NCBI GenBank assembly: GCA_009767595.1
Contig: VSDK01000709.1
Coordinates: 218,378-282,377, forward strand
Direction: 5' to 3'
From: Symbiodinium kawagutii
Lineage: Eukaryota; Sar; Dinophyceae; Suessiales; Symbiodiniaceae
Length of the DNA stretch: 64,000 nt
The position numbers and the translations under genes were made by a program. This document shows positions 1-10,940 of the stretch, piece after piece (positions within the stretch are counted from its first letter, which is position 1; each line of letters begins with the position of its first letter). The notes under the pieces are model-generated. The model did no database searches. It was not told the origin of the DNA and saw only the letters and a list, made by a program, of their open reading frames with translations.

Positions 1-266
1 GGGGGGGTGGTGGTCGACCGCCCCACCCCCAACACTGTTAGGGAAGGAAATTAGGGCACTCTCAAAAAATGTCTTCGCGCAAGTTTGGGTTGAATATGCG
101 CAATTCAATGGGGTTCCCAAGGGTCTCTCGTCGACTTTCAGTCTTCTTGTGTTCCACTTCATTAACATTTAACATTTTTCTTTGACGGGGGTTTGGGTTG
201 AATATTCATATTCTATGGGGGTTCCCGAGGGTCTTCTCGTCGACTTTCAATCTTTTCGTGCTTTGT
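1..266. repeat. 5' flank with imperfect ~105-bp tandem repeats
   Basis: The stretch opens with a G-rich run and then holds about two and a half imperfect repeats. They begin with TTTGGGTTGAAT at 84, the same at 192 and a diverged form near 295. Each repeat also carries GTCGACTTTCA and a TTCATTA...TAACATTT tail. No credible reading frame is present. Because the DIRS-like element appears to have landed at the start codon of the hydrolase-helicase unit, this flank is probably the 5' untranslated or promoter region of that unit. That role is inference. Confidence 0.55.
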
Positions 267-790
267 TTCATTAGCTAACATTTCTCTTGGCGCGGATTGG
301 GATTGAATATTCTTGTTGGGCTCCCTGCGTCGAATTCCATGTTCCGAACTTGTTCGAAGGCATTTTGACTGGTTCCAGTTTTGGAGGCTTCAAATCAGGC
401 GTTTTCCAGGGACAGATAGAAGAGCCTCCACAGTAATAGTATTCACTAGGTGAAACGTCCACTCGGCTCACGTGTCGACGTTCAGGCATCAGCATCCCAT
501 AAATTATTTTCCATCATTCTGTAAACGAACTGTGATGTCAGAAAATTTGATTTGCTGCAGCAAAATGTTTCCCATGTCGTTGGTCGCTAACCGATATCAT
601 CAGCAGAAGAACGCACACTGGCAGAAGTGTAGCGCATCTTCCAGGACCACGGCAGGAACACTTGCCTCGCATGTACTCATTGTCCACCAAACATCATGGG
701 ACTCGATATCTGCTTAGTCGAGTGACATATTTGACGAAAATCTTCGCTTATATACGCAGGACTCGCTTGCAGTCAGTGAGCTAGAGGCAT

Positions 791-1164
791 GTTTCACTGG
801 GCTTGCCCTGTGGGCCTATGCGTAGCAGTGTGCGGCGGGTGGGTGGGTGGGTGCCTTGCTTGGTGGTGTGCTTGGGCTACTTGCTTGAAGTTGAAGTGAC
901 CTGCGTATGGCGCTACATTGTTTCTTGGTCGTTGTCCTCGATTCACTTCTTTGCACAATGTGGATTTCTTCAGTGATGTCATTTGCTTGTGATTTGAGAT
1001 TCTATTTTTCGAACCTTGAAGTTACAGTCATGCTTGTGCAGTCTTGCTTGTGCAGTCATTTGCAGTGATGTCAACTCACTTTCAATTGGAAGTTGTTTGG
1101 AACATGTGGGACACATTAAATTGATACCATTTCGAGATGCTGGCTCCAGGGCAACTTTGAAAGG
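791..1164 (+). repeat. Terminal repeat A, extra copy inside the duplication
   Basis: This 374-bp sequence is identical by eye to 2792-3165 and 10481-10854. It is the left terminal repeat of the DIRS-like element, carried into the upstream tandem duplication. It begins GTTTCACTGGGCTTGCC and contains four GGGT units at 837-852. Confidence 0.9.
837..852 (+). other. Four-repeat GGGT tract (possible G-quadruplex)
   Basis: Four perfect GGGT units lie 46 bp inside terminal repeat A. The tract recurs at 2838-2853 and 10527-10542 because it belongs to the repeat. Four GGG runs with one-base loops are a classic parallel quadruplex motif. Its function in the element is unknown. Confidence 0.6.
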
Positions 1165-1209
1165 GTTTTGGGCCGGTAGGATCCGATGGTCGGACGCGAT
1201 TGTTAGGGC

Positions 1210-2262
1210 ATGGACTGGCCGGGTGTTGAGCCTTCAGTGGTGGCATTTCTACAACGTGTGTATGTAAATCCCTTTCTTTTGCATTCTGCTTTCGATGATG
1301 AGGAGTCTTGTGTTGAGTTGCTTAGGCAGGGTTTTCCTGATGCAGTTGACGAGACATTGAGAGATGTAGCTGCACTCATGTTGCTTTGGCAAGAGGATCA
1401 GGCTGTAGTTTGCAAGCGTGTGAGACGCTCAATGGCTGACTCATGCCTTTACAGGTTGCCGCAGGCTCAGCAGACTTCAGTTCAACAATCCTTTGATCGC
1501 TTGTCAAAGACTGCTTTTGGATTCCTGTTAGAGATTTCCTCGAAGAAGAAACAGCAGAAGTACAGGGAGGAGCCAGCAGATGTGAGAGCACAGAGATTCA
1601 ATGCTGAACGTAACAAGTATATCATCTTACTCTCGAACTTGATCAAGGAAGCTCGTTTGCCCATTGTTCAGGTAATCAATGCACTTGATGATACAGGTAT
1701 GGCTTGGCAACATCTCTTTGCAGCGAGGCGCTCTGGGACATTGAAGAATCGGTACAAAGCTTGGAGGCCCTTCAGGATTTGGATTGAACTGCATCGGGGT
1801 TATGTTTTCCCACGTTCTCTGAAAGATGTCATTGACTACATTCAGCATCGTGTGAACGAGGGGTGTGGGAAGACCATTCCAAGTACCTTTGATGTTGCGC
1901 TGCAATTGTTTGAGACCGTTGGCAGAATTCCTGAAGACGAGAGGTTATCACGGGACCCGCTATGGCAAGGTCATGTCAAGTCTTGGACGGCAGAGCTCTC
2001 AGCCGATGCGCCTCCGAAGCAAACTGCACCGATGTACACTGTGTCAATGTTGGTTTCACTTGAGCTTACAGTGACTGATGAGTTGGCACCTTCATACAAA
2101 CGTGCATTGGCATGGGTAGTACTGGTGATGGTGTGGGGAGCAATGCGTTGTGATGATGTGCAATCCGTGTTGCCTGGCCGATCTACGCTTTCGAATTATG
2201 GACCCACATGCTGCAAGTGTGTTGATGAAGTTGCTCTATGCTGCACGGATAGCTCGGTTTGA
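1210..2262 (+). pseudogene. Truncated tyrosine recombinase (duplicate 5' part)
   Basis: This is the upstream duplicate of the DIRS-like recombinase. It matches residues 1-331 of the downstream copy except for one Phe/Tyr change (base 1808). It then runs into unrelated sequence at 2204 and stops at 2260-2262. It retains the first catalytic arginine region (AMRCDD) but loses the Lys, His-x-x-Arg and nucleophilic Tyr segments, so it cannot be an active recombinase. It is a by-product of the 2-kb tandem duplication. Confidence 0.88.
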
Positions 2263-2267
2263 TCTAC

Positions 2268-4204
2268 TTCATTAGCTAACATTTCTCTTGGCGCGGATTG
2301 GGATTGAATATTCTTGTTGGGCTCCCTGCGTCGAATTCCATGTTCCGAACTTGTTCGAAGGCATTTTGACTAGTTCCAGTTTTGGAGGCTTCAAATCAGA
2401 CGTTTTCCAGGGACAGATAGAAGAGCCTCCACAGTAATAGTATTCACTAGGTGAAACGTCCACTCGGCTCACGTGTCGACGTTCAGGCATCAGCATCCCA
2501 TAAATTATTTTCCATCATTCTGTAAACGAACTGTGATGTCAGAAAATTTGATTTGCTGCAGCAAAATGTTTCCCATGTCGTTGGTCGCTAACCGATATCA
2601 TCAGCAGAAGAACGCACACTGGCAGAAGTGTAGCGCATCTTCCAGGACCACGGCAGGAACACTTGCCTCGCATGTACTCATTGTCCACCAAACATCATGG
2701 GACTCGATATCTGCTTAGTCGAGTGACATATTTGACGAAAATCTTCGCTTATATACGCAGGACTCGCTTGCAGTCAGTGAGCTAGAGGCATGTTTCACTG
2801 GGCTTGCCCTGTGGGCCTATGCGTAGCAGTGTGCGGCGGGTGGGTGGGTGGGTGCCTTGCTTGGTGGTGTGCTTGGGCTACTTGCTTGAAGTTGAAGTGA
2901 CCTGCGTATGGCGCTACATTGTTTCTTGGTCGTTGTCCTCGATTCACTTCTTTGCACAATGTGGATTTCTTCAGTGATGTCATTTGCTTGTGATTTGAGA
3001 TTCTATTTTTCGAACCTTGAAGTTACAGTCATGCTTGTGCAGTCTTGCTTGTGCAGTCATTTGCAGTGATGTCAACTCACTTTCAATTGGAAGTTGTTTG
3101 GAACATGTGGGACACATTAAATTGATACCATTTCGAGATGCTGGCTCCAGGGCAACTTTGAAAGGGTTTTGGGCCGGTAGGATCCGATGGTCGGACGCGA
3201 TTGTTAGGGCATGGACTGGCCGGGTGTTGAGCCTTCAGTGGTGGCATTTCTACAACGTGTGTATGTAAATCCCTTTCTTTTGCATTCTGCTTTCGATGAT
3301 GAGGAGTCTTGTGTTGAGTTGCTTAGGCAGGGTTTTCCTGATGCAGTTGACGAGACATTGAGAGATGTAGCTGCACTCATGTTGCTTTGGCAAGAGGATC
3401 AGGCTGTAGTTTGCAAGCGTGTGAGACGCTCAATGGCTGACTCATGCCTTTACAGGTTGCCGCAGGCTCAGCAGACTTCAGTTCAACAATCCTTTGATCG
3501 CTTGTCAAAGACTGCTTTTGGATTCCTGTTAGAGATTTCCTCGAAGAAGAAACAGCAGAAGTACAGGGAGGAGCCAGCAGATGTGAGAGCACAGAGATTC
3601 AATGCTGAACGTAACAAGTATATCATCTTACTCTCGAACTTGATCAAGGAAGCTCGTTTGCCCATTGTTCAGGTAATCAATGCACTTGATGATACAGGTA
3701 TGGCTTGGCAACATCTCTTTGCAGCGAGGCGCTCTGGGACATTGAAGAATCGGTACAAAGCTTGGAGGCCCTTCAGGATTTGGATTGAACTGCATCGGGG
3801 TTATGTTTACCCACGTTCTCTGAAAGATGTCATAGACTACATTCAGCATCGTGTGAACGAGGGGTGTGGGAAGACCATTCCAAGTACCTTTGATGTTGCG
3901 CTGCAATTGTTTGAGACCGTTGGCAGAATTCCTGAAGACGAGAGGTTATCACGGGACCCGCTATGGCAAGGTCATGTCAAGTCTTGGACGGCAGAGCTCT
4001 CAGCCGATGCGCCTCCGAAGCAAACTGCACCGATGTACACTGTGTCAATGTTGGTTTCACTTGAGCTTACAGTGACTGATGAGTTGGCACCTTCATACAA
4101 ACGTGCATTGGCATGGGTAGTACTGGTGATGGTGTGGGGAGCAATGCGTTGTGATGATGTGCAATCCGTGTTGCCTGGCCGATCTACGCTTTCGAATTAT
4201 GGAC
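2268..4204. repeat. Tandem duplication, copy 2 (contiguous with the full element)
   Basis: This is the second copy of the 1,937-bp block at 267-2203. It runs on without a break into the rest of the recombinase gene and the whole retroelement, so it is taken as the parental copy. The copies share their left edge at TTCATTAGCTAAC and their right edge just after CGAATTATGGAC. Confidence 0.93.
2792..3165 (+). repeat. Left terminal repeat A1 of the DIRS-like element
   Basis: This is the left end of the element and is identical to A2 at 10481-10854. The recombinase start codon lies 46 bp beyond it. Four GGGT units at 2838-2853 could form a G-quadruplex on the + strand. Confidence 0.88.
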
Positions 4205-5237
4205 TGAGACTTGTGTTGGGAAAATCAAAGACGACTGGACCTGACAAGCCACAGAAGGAAGTTATGGTACATGTCCTTCGCACGGTTTCGCTCACAGGTG
4301 TGGACTGGTTGGGTGTTGGTTTCCAGATCTGGGATAATGATCCATATGCATACAAGCGTGACTATCTTGTGATGCTCCCCAATGCTGACTGGACACGTCC
4401 TCGGAGGAAGTATGCAACACCATCAATTGTCTCTGCATTGATCACCAAGTTGCTTTCGCAATTGTGTGTGCCTCGGAGAGTTGGGTTCGAGTGGCAGATC
4501 ACTGGGCCACTATTGTTGCTCCCCGATGGATTGGAATCATTCTTCACGGGGCATAGTCCTCGGAATTTCTTGACCTCGGTGGCGGCAGTGATTGGGTTCA
4601 CCAAAGACATGCGAGCGTATCTGGGAAGATGGGCTATGGGCATGACATCATCGGAAGAATACATCCGCACTTCAAGACAAGTGGTTTACAAGATACACTG
4701 GTAGAGGGGCGAGATGAACAATACTTTGAAGATGAATCCATTGATGCGATCTGTGAGGAGGCACAAAGGATGTCATTGAACCCTGGTCGTGTTCGGAAGC
4801 GACTCACCATCATGAACAATTTGTCTGGTCGCTACTGCCTTGGCGGGATATATCCTACAATGGAGATTCAGGATGATGATTGGTTTCTCCTTCAAGAAGC
4901 TGATGCTGATGATGTGATGGCCCTCCAGGAGAAGGTTTCTCAACTTCCCAGACCTGTGCCGGAGGATGAGATGGCTGCCACACATGATTACTTTGTGACG
5001 GTATCTCGTAGGACCGGGCATCGTAGATTGCATCTCACAGGCTGCTTTGTGAAACCGGTGAATTGTTGCGAAGTGCGACTTTTGAACCAAGTGTCGAATG
5101 AGGATTTCGACTCAACCTGTAGGGCTTGTAAAAAGAAAATGCTTGAAGGCATTGGAAAGCAGGCCCAGGATGATTCGAGCTCCACTGCATCATCCTCTTC
5201 AACGGAAGGGTCGTCGCACGAGGAAGATCTCGATTAA
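3211..5237 (+). CDS. DIRS-like tyrosine recombinase, split by a -1 frameshift near 4688
   Basis: This is a DNA strand-exchange enzyme expected to integrate the circular DNA copy of the element. The first frame runs from ATG 3211 to a stop at 4702-4704 (497 residues). Catalytic landmarks are Arg in AMRCDD (codon 4147), His and Arg in HSPRNF (codons 4552 and 4561), LGRW, and the Tyr nucleophile in EEYIR (codon 4660). The protein continues one frame back from about 4689 to 5237. That tail is acidic and ends with a Cys-containing region (TGCFVKP, CRACKKK) and a Ser/Glu-rich end. A single-base deletion near 4687-4690 would explain the break. The recombinase lies first in the element, not last as in classical DIRS elements. 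The family call is firm; activity is unknown. Confidence 0.82.
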
Positions 5238-5493
5238 AAAGGGCACTCTCCGGGATTGGTTTTGATGTAAGTGAGAGTCAGAGTTAGGACTTTGAACCCT
5301 CCCTCTGAAATTTATCTTGAATCTCTCTTTGGTTTGACCTGTTAGTCTTGCCTGCCTTGGTCTCCTAATTTTCTCTCTGTTTTGGACTCTGAAGTTGTCG
5401 TAATCAGTTGTAACACTTTGCGATTTGTGGTTTTAAAACCCATTGCTGTGCCTGAACCGTGTTCAGCATGGTTGCATGGATTTGGAATCCTGC

Positions 5494-6860
5494 ATGGAGG
5501 ACTCAGGTCATGATTCCGAAGGGTTTTGGCCCTAGAGGATTCAGATATCCTTGGAGGCAAGCAAAGGGCTCTGGCCGCTTGTCCTCTTTTAGCAATGGCA
5601 GGTTTGACCGATGAAGATATGAAAGAACATATCACACTGCACATGGATTCAGATCTTCAGTTTGTGCTGTCGGATTGTGGTGTGAGTCTTGGAGGACAAT
5701 ATGCGATCTGCCGACATTATAGCAGCATGAGGAAGTTTCGGGCTGTTGGTGACACCCGTGCTGATGTGCGCAGATCTTGTTTGACAGATTTCGGGATTCC
5801 ACAGGACACACCTGAGGCAAGGGCTGAGGCTGCAGCAGTGGTCTCCGCTTGGGAGACGGCCCAGGAGTACATCAGTAAAGAGACGGAGTTGCGTGCTGAG
5901 GCAAAGGTGACGGGTCAACCAAGACAATTGCAAACTCATGAGAGACAGGCCATGGTTCGTGCAGTTGAGGCAGTGTACGGTCAGTTGGCTGAGTTTGAGT
6001 CACCTAGTGCAGATTATCTCTCCATCAAGGCGGAAGAAACTGAATCGAATGAGCCGGTTGCTGCGTCACTGGATGAAATCACAAGCAAGAAAGATTCTGC
6101 CACTTCTTCATTGCAATCTTCCCTTGATTCTTCAGGTCATGTTCGCATTACACGCACGAAGGTGAAGACCAAGATGCCCAGCAACACTGAGGAATACAGA
6201 CGTGTGCTTCGTGTTGAGGCCAATGCTTGGTTGTGCATGTCAGCAAGGTACAAGTCGAAGTCGTGGCTAAACAATCTGACAATGGATCCATTCAACAAGT
6301 TTGCTGATTACATCTTGGGTGAGCGTGTTTATGGATTGCAGATTCCTACACTTTCCGGTGATTCGCAGCAGCGAGTGCGCCCAGATTGGGCGATTGTGCT
6401 CAACTATGAGCATAAGCTCCGCAAGGAAGCTTTCAAGTTGGTAGTGAACAATGGTGAGACTCTGGGTGATGCCCTCCGGTTGGTGATCAAAGATGCAGAT
6501 CTCAAAGAAGCATTCTTCACAACACCCATTGCACTCCGCCCAGCTTTGTTGCCAGGTTCGAGTTCGAGCAGCACCATGACACAGCCACCACCTCAGAGCA
6601 AGTGGCAGCGCCCCAACTCCAAGGGACCTTTCAAGGGGTCCGGTGGCAAGGGCAAGAGTAAAGGCAAGGGTAAGATTCGCAAGGAGTTCATTGGTTTGAC
6701 ATTGGCTTGGAGGACCCCGGACAACAGGGAGCTGTGCTTCAGCTACAACTCAGGAGGTGACTGCGATGGCAAGTGTGGTCGTGTTCATCAGTGCAGGGTG
6801 AAGGGCTGTTACGGTGACCATCCTGCATACAAGCACAAGGAGCTGATGGGTGGTGCTTGA
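5494..6860 (+). CDS. Gag-like protein with C-terminal Cys/His motif
   Basis: The main frame is open from 5514 to the TGA at 6858-6860, with its first in-frame ATG at 5595. A better start may be ATG 5494, which reads MEDSGHDSEGFW before a stop and would join by another -1 shift. The product is about 440 residues. The N-terminal half is helical and charged. A middle part around MPSNTEEYRRVLRVEANAW leads to a helical core. A basic Gly/Lys stretch (KGSGGKGKSKGKGK) precedes a Cys/His-rich end (CFSYNSGGDCDGKCG, HQCRVKGC, GDHPAYKH) like a CCCH zinc finger. This arrangement and its place before reverse transcriptase suggest a nucleic-acid-binding capsid protein. The role is inferred from position and composition. 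Confidence 0.68.
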
Positions 6861-7670
6861 AAGGTGGGTGGCTCCCAGTCTCCCAGTGCTGGGACAGTGC
6901 CACCTAGGAAATTGCATGTCTTGTATCTTTTCGCTGGGAAACGGAGGCACTCAGACGTTGGTACATTCCTTAGGAAGCTTGAGTCTCAGGGTGCCTTCGA
7001 GCTTTGTCTACTTGAATTCGATATCGAAAGAGATCCTCAACATGATCTTACAAGGGATTCTTTGTGGGAGGATATATTCAACAAGTTACGTAGTGGACAA
7101 TGGTTTCTGGTGGTTTCACCCCCTTGCAACACGTTCAGTCGCGCAAGATTCCAATGGCGCAAGCATCCTGGACCCAGACCTCTTCGGAACCGCAAGGATT
7201 CCCTTGGCTGTCGCAAAGGAACAAGGAGATAGTCGAAGAGGCAAACACTTTCATTTTAAATTGTGTTCAGGCGTGTCGAATTTGTGCTCAGTCCAATGGA
7301 TGCTATTTATTCGAGCATCCCGAAGACCTCGGTTTGGTTGATGGTGAACATCCTGGGTCAATCTGGCAGTGGGATGAGATACTTGCATTGATAGCAGATA
7401 CTGGTGCTCACACGTTTGCAATTCATCAATGTAGATTTGGTGCACTGACTTCGAAGCCCACTCGATTTGTTTGTGGGCAGCGTTTCAAAGATAATCGCTG
7501 TCATTCTGGTATGCCCTCCTTTGATTCTGCTTCCAATTATCGTGGTCCTTTACCTCGGAAGTGTGGACATATTCATAAACATAGACTCATTGGTCGGACT
7601 GCTGAACGTTGGAACACAAGCCCGAGTGCTTCATACCCTCCTGGACTTTGTGAATTTTTAGCTGACATTA
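6861..7670 (+). CDS. Cytosine-5 DNA methyltransferase-like domain of the retroelement
   Basis: The coding frame continues directly after the Gag TGA in the same frame and contains no ATG before its break. Stop-codon readthrough or a precursor polyprotein is therefore likely. Motif I-like sequence is LYLFAGKRRHSDVG. The PPC catalytic-loop motif is SPPCNTFSRAR, with its Cys codon at 7125-7127. Near 7190-7205 the frame shifts by -1, and the same domain continues as GFPWLSQRNKEIVEEAN and later LFEHPEDLG. The fold resembles C5 methyltransferases, not the adenine type found in classical DIRS elements. It lies between Gag and reverse transcriptase. Whether it still methylates DNA cannot be judged; the target-recognition part is hard to place. 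Confidence 0.62.
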
Positions 7671-10108
7671 TTTTCTCATGGCATTCGTCCTGCGGAAAGG
7701 GGGGTAATAATGTCTCTTCAAGCGGTGGCTCTGGCACTTCTTCAGGTGTGTCTGGTACAAACAGTGGCTCCGGTGTCTCTTCAGGTTCTTCTGGTGCGCG
7801 GCCTGCTGGGTCCCCAGAAGATTCCGGTGCGCGGCCCTTGGGGTCCCCGGATGATTCTGGTGCGTGGCCTGGTGGGTCCCCAGGGAGCCATGTCATGGGA
7901 CTTGCAGAGGACAACGGTGTGTCGACGCAATTGGATGCTGAAGGTGAATTTGATATGGCAGCATGTTGCAACAGGGGACACCCTATTATGGTGGAATGGG
8001 ATGGTAAAGAACGTCCCTTTATTGATGGCTTTGGGCTGTGTTCGCCGACTAGATGGCCACCTCTGGCCAGGGGGGCTCGTCGATCTGGGAAGATGCTTCA
8101 GCTGGCAACGGATACTTTCAATCTTCTTGAACGCACAGTCCTTGAGAATTTTCAAGACTTAAAGGCATCGGCTTTCCAACTTGTCACTGGACGGTTGCAT
8201 GAGTCGCCGTTCTCTTCTGAGCTTATGGACAATTTGAGGCGCAGGTGGGCCTCGCTCTTGGGCGATCCAGCTGATGCGTTGGTAGTTGATGAGGGACAGC
8301 CTTTTTACTTGCGAGGCTTAGCGCAATGGCTTGCAGTTTTCGAGGATCCGGATGCTGGGGCGCTGGTGGACGATTCTGACAGCTTTGCAACCGGTGTCCC
8401 ATTGGGTGCTGATGCTCCCCTCCCAAGGTCTCCTCAGGTGTTTCCTGTCAAGACGGTTCACAGGAAGTTGGATGACTCTGTTTTCAACCCCATTGCTGAG
8501 AACTACAGCTCTGCTCAGCTTTCATCGGCAGAGTTGGAGGAGAAGTTTCGAGATGAGGAGAAACTTGGAAGAATGTACCCCACGAGGCTTTCTGCGTTGG
8601 TGGCTGAATTTGGCGAGGACCGTGTTAGGGTTGCATCCATGGCGGCGATCAAGAAGCCCGATGGAACGGTGCGACCACTGCATGATGGCACCCATTCCGT
8701 CAAGGTCAACAATTCTATTGTTTACCAAGATCAATTGCAATGTCCTGGACCTTCAGAGGTAGCTGCTGTGGTTCGTGAGTCATTAGAGTCCAAAGAAGCC
8801 CCTTTTTCAGTTTCGGCAGACATTTCTTCGGCCCACAGGTTGGTGAAGATCAGGCGTTCGGATTGGGCATATATGGCATGTAGGGCCGATTCCAACTCTT
8901 CGACTGTGTGGGTGAATCGAGTAGGAACTTTTGGGATTTCGTCAGCACCATATTGGTGGGCTAAGCTATTTGCACTCATTGGCCGTTTTGTTGGTTATAC
9001 AATGGCTTCGCGGTGGTTCCTTCACATGGTGTACGTTGATGACCTTCATGGTGCGTTTGTAGGACCTTGCAAATACTTACACCTATGGGTTTGGTTGTTG
9101 GCCTTCGAGTTGGTCGGGACTCCTTTTGCTTACCATAAGTTTCGTGGTGGTTATGCTTCCGAATTCGTTGGATTTCAGATGCGGTATGATCTGGGGGAAG
9201 TTGGGATGTCTTTGAAGCGTGGTGAGTGGCTTGTGTCCTGGATCAAGAGTGCGGCCGAGAAGAAGTTCGTGGTCGTTGTCCGAGACTTTGCTGAGTTTCT
9301 GGGACGATTGGGGTTTGTGTCACAACTCCTTGTATGGTTGAAGCCTCACCTTTCTCCGCTTTATTCTTGGTCTGCTGCGGTGTCTGCGAGCACGGTTGGT
9401 AAGTTACCAGAAACGGTCATCTTGACATTGGTTTACATTGCGGACGAACTTGCTGGCGATAATTATTTGGTGTCGGTTGTCAGACCGGTGCATTACACGG
9501 GGGAAGCATTCCGTACTGATGCCAAATGCACAGATGAGATCGTGGTACTGGCCGGATGGGAGCTGGTGTCGGGTCGATGGTTTTCTCTTGAGGTGGGCCC
9601 GTCAGAAGCACCGTACCTTTTCAAGGGTGACAAAGGGGCGCAGTGGGCATCGGCCTCAGCTGAATTACTTGCGACTTTGGCTGCGCTCTTCGTCTTTGGA
9701 TGGTTAGATGGAGACAGGGCTCGAAAGACTGCTGAAATTTATTTATCGGCTGGTACCGACAATCAAAGCAATCAGTACCTTTCTCAGAAGCGTGCAACAA
9801 CCAAGTGGCCTTTGATGCTTATCAACATGCAGCTATCTGCATTGCTTTCCAGGTGCAAGTTGGGCTTGCGCTTAAAGTGGCGACCTCGTGAGGAGAATGT
9901 CGTCGCAGATGCATTGACCAACGGTGACTTTTCTTCTGTGGATACTTCGAAGCGGGTTCCATTATCATACAGCGATCTTCCCCTTTCCTTGCTGCATAAA
10001 TTGTGGGAAACACAGACGCAGTTTGCTGAGATGAAGAACAAAGCGAAGGCCTTGAACCAACAGGGCCAATCTGCTAAAAAGAGGAAGTTCGACAAGACCC
10101 CCTGGTGA
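7100..10108 (+). CDS. Reverse transcriptase-RNase H of the DIRS-like element
   Basis: The frame is open to TGA 10106-10108, but true coding in it starts only after the -1 shift near 7200. Its first ~190 codons are the tail of the methyltransferase domain. A Gly/Ser/Pro-rich linker with repeats such as PEDSGARP follows (about 7710-7900). The reverse transcriptase holds ADISSAH (first catalytic Asp), GISSAPYWWAK and MVYVDDLHG (YVDD, codons 9032-9043). RNase H follows with its acidic residues in FRTDAKC, SASAELLA, SAGTDNQ and VVADALTN. A basic tail ends the protein. It copies the element RNA into DNA. All catalytic acids are visible, so the enzyme part looks intact. Confidence 0.87.
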   Translation: MVSGGFTPLQHVQSRKIPMAQASWTQTSSEPQGFPWLSQRNKEIVEEANTFILNCVQACRICAQSNGCYLFEHPEDLGLVDGEHPGSIWQWDEILALIADTGAHTFAIHQCRFGALTSKPTRFVCGQRFKDNRCHSGMPSFDSASNYRGPLPRKCGHIHKHRLIGRTAERWNTSPSASYPPGLCEFLADIIFSWHSSCGKGGNNVSSSGGSGTSSGVSGTNSGSGVSSGSSGARPAGSPEDSGARPLGSPDDSGAWPGGSPGSHVMGLAEDNGVSTQLDAEGEFDMAACCNRGHPIMVEWDGKERPFIDGFGLCSPTRWPPLARGARRSGKMLQLATDTFNLLERTVLENFQDLKASAFQLVTGRLHESPFSSELMDNLRRRWASLLGDPADALVVDEGQPFYLRGLAQWLAVFEDPDAGALVDDSDSFATGVPLGADAPLPRSPQVFPVKTVHRKLDDSVFNPIAENYSSAQLSSAELEEKFRDEEKLGRMYPTRLSALVAEFGEDRVRVASMAAIKKPDGTVRPLHDGTHSVKVNNSIVYQDQLQCPGPSEVAAVVRESLESKEAPFSVSADISSAHRLVKIRRSDWAYMACRADSNSSTVWVNRVGTFGISSAPYWWAKLFALIGRFVGYTMASRWFLHMVYVDDLHGAFVGPCKYLHLWVWLLAFELVGTPFAYHKFRGGYASEFVGFQMRYDLGEVGMSLKRGEWLVSWIKSAAEKKFVVVVRDFAEFLGRLGFVSQLLVWLKPHLSPLYSWSAAVSASTVGKLPETVILTLVYIADELAGDNYLVSVVRPVHYTGEAFRTDAKCTDEIVVLAGWELVSGRWFSLEVGPSEAPYLFKGDKGAQWASASAELLATLAALFVFGWLDGDRARKTAEIYLSAGTDNQSNQYLSQKRATTKWPLMLINMQLSALLSRCKLGLRLKWRPREENVVADALTNGDFSSVDTSKRVPLSYSDLPLSLLHKLWETQTQFAEMKNKAKALNQQGQSAKKRKFDKTPW

Positions 10109-10144
10109 TGGGGGTGAGTGCGCATCTGCTCTTTCGCTTCGGTG

Positions 10145-10480
10145 GGAGTTGATTCTCTTCAGAGCAGTTGCGATAATATTTCTTCAATACTTCTTCAATG
10201 TTTGGATGTGTGATTGGAAATTCTGGATGATAACTTTGACGATGGCTACAGCTTTGGCAACACCTTGAAACTTTGGTGAACATACTTGCAGGTGAAGTCC
10301 ACTCGGAAAAAAGGAGCGCTTGCTTGTCAGCTGAAGCTTTGCAGTGTACTTCACCATGGTTTCATGTCGTCCGATTTTTTGCATGATCGTTCCGGCGACG
10401 AATTTCGTGTTTGTGGCGATTTTCCGTACAACAAACTATAACGGCCCCATCTCTCATCCCCCCCACACTGCGTAGTGTAG
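10145..10480 (+). repeat. Internal repeat B1 of the DIRS-like element
   Basis: This 336-bp sequence is repeated at 10941-11276 with a 796-bp offset and appears identical. It starts 37 bp after the RNase H stop codon and is directly joined to A2. The B1-A2 junction at 10480/10481 stores the joined-end sequence needed to regenerate full ends from a truncated transcript. Confidence 0.88.
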
Positions 10481-10854
10481 GTTTCACTGGGCTTGCCCTG
10501 TGGGCCTATGCGTAGCAGTGTGCGGCGGGTGGGTGGGTGGGTGCCTTGCTTGGTGGTGTGCTTGGGCTACTTGCTTGAAGTTGAAGTGACCTGCGTATGG
10601 CGCTACATTGTTTCTTGGTCGTTGTCCTCGATTCACTTCTTTGCACAATGTGGATTTCTTCAGTGATGTCATTTGCTTGTGATTTGAGATTCTATTTTTC
10701 GAACCTTGAAGTTACAGTCATGCTTGTGCAGTCTTGCTTGTGCAGTCATTTGCAGTGATGTCAACTCACTTTCAATTGGAAGTTGTTTGGAACATGTGGG
10801 ACACATTAAATTGATACCATTTCGAGATGCTGGCTCCAGGGCAACTTTGAAAGG
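10481..10854 (+). repeat. Internal repeat A2 of the DIRS-like element
   Basis: This copy of A1 is placed immediately after B1. It ends at GCAACTTTGAAAGG, after which the sequence diverges from the left copies. An 86-bp spacer (10855-10940) of unknown role separates it from B2, whereas in textbook elements A2 and B2 abut. Confidence 0.88.
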
Positions 10855-10940
10855 CCCGCCCTCCCACTCCTTTGGCTTCAATGGCATTTACTTCTTCATT
10901 CAACGATGTTGAATTGCAACCTGCAACGTCGCTATCGCTT

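Larger units (their letters stand above)
267..2203. repeat. Tandem duplication, copy 1 (1,937 bp)
   Basis: This block is repeated at 2268-4204 with an exact offset of 2,001 bp. I see only four substitutions (371, 399, 1808, 1833), which is about 99.8% identity. It contains 524 bp of DNA upstream of the DIRS-like element, the terminal repeat A1, and the first part of the recombinase gene. The 64 bp between the copies (2204-2267) match neither edge. Because flank and element are copied together, the event happened after insertion. It could also be an unresolved haplotype duplication in the assembly. Confidence 0.93.
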
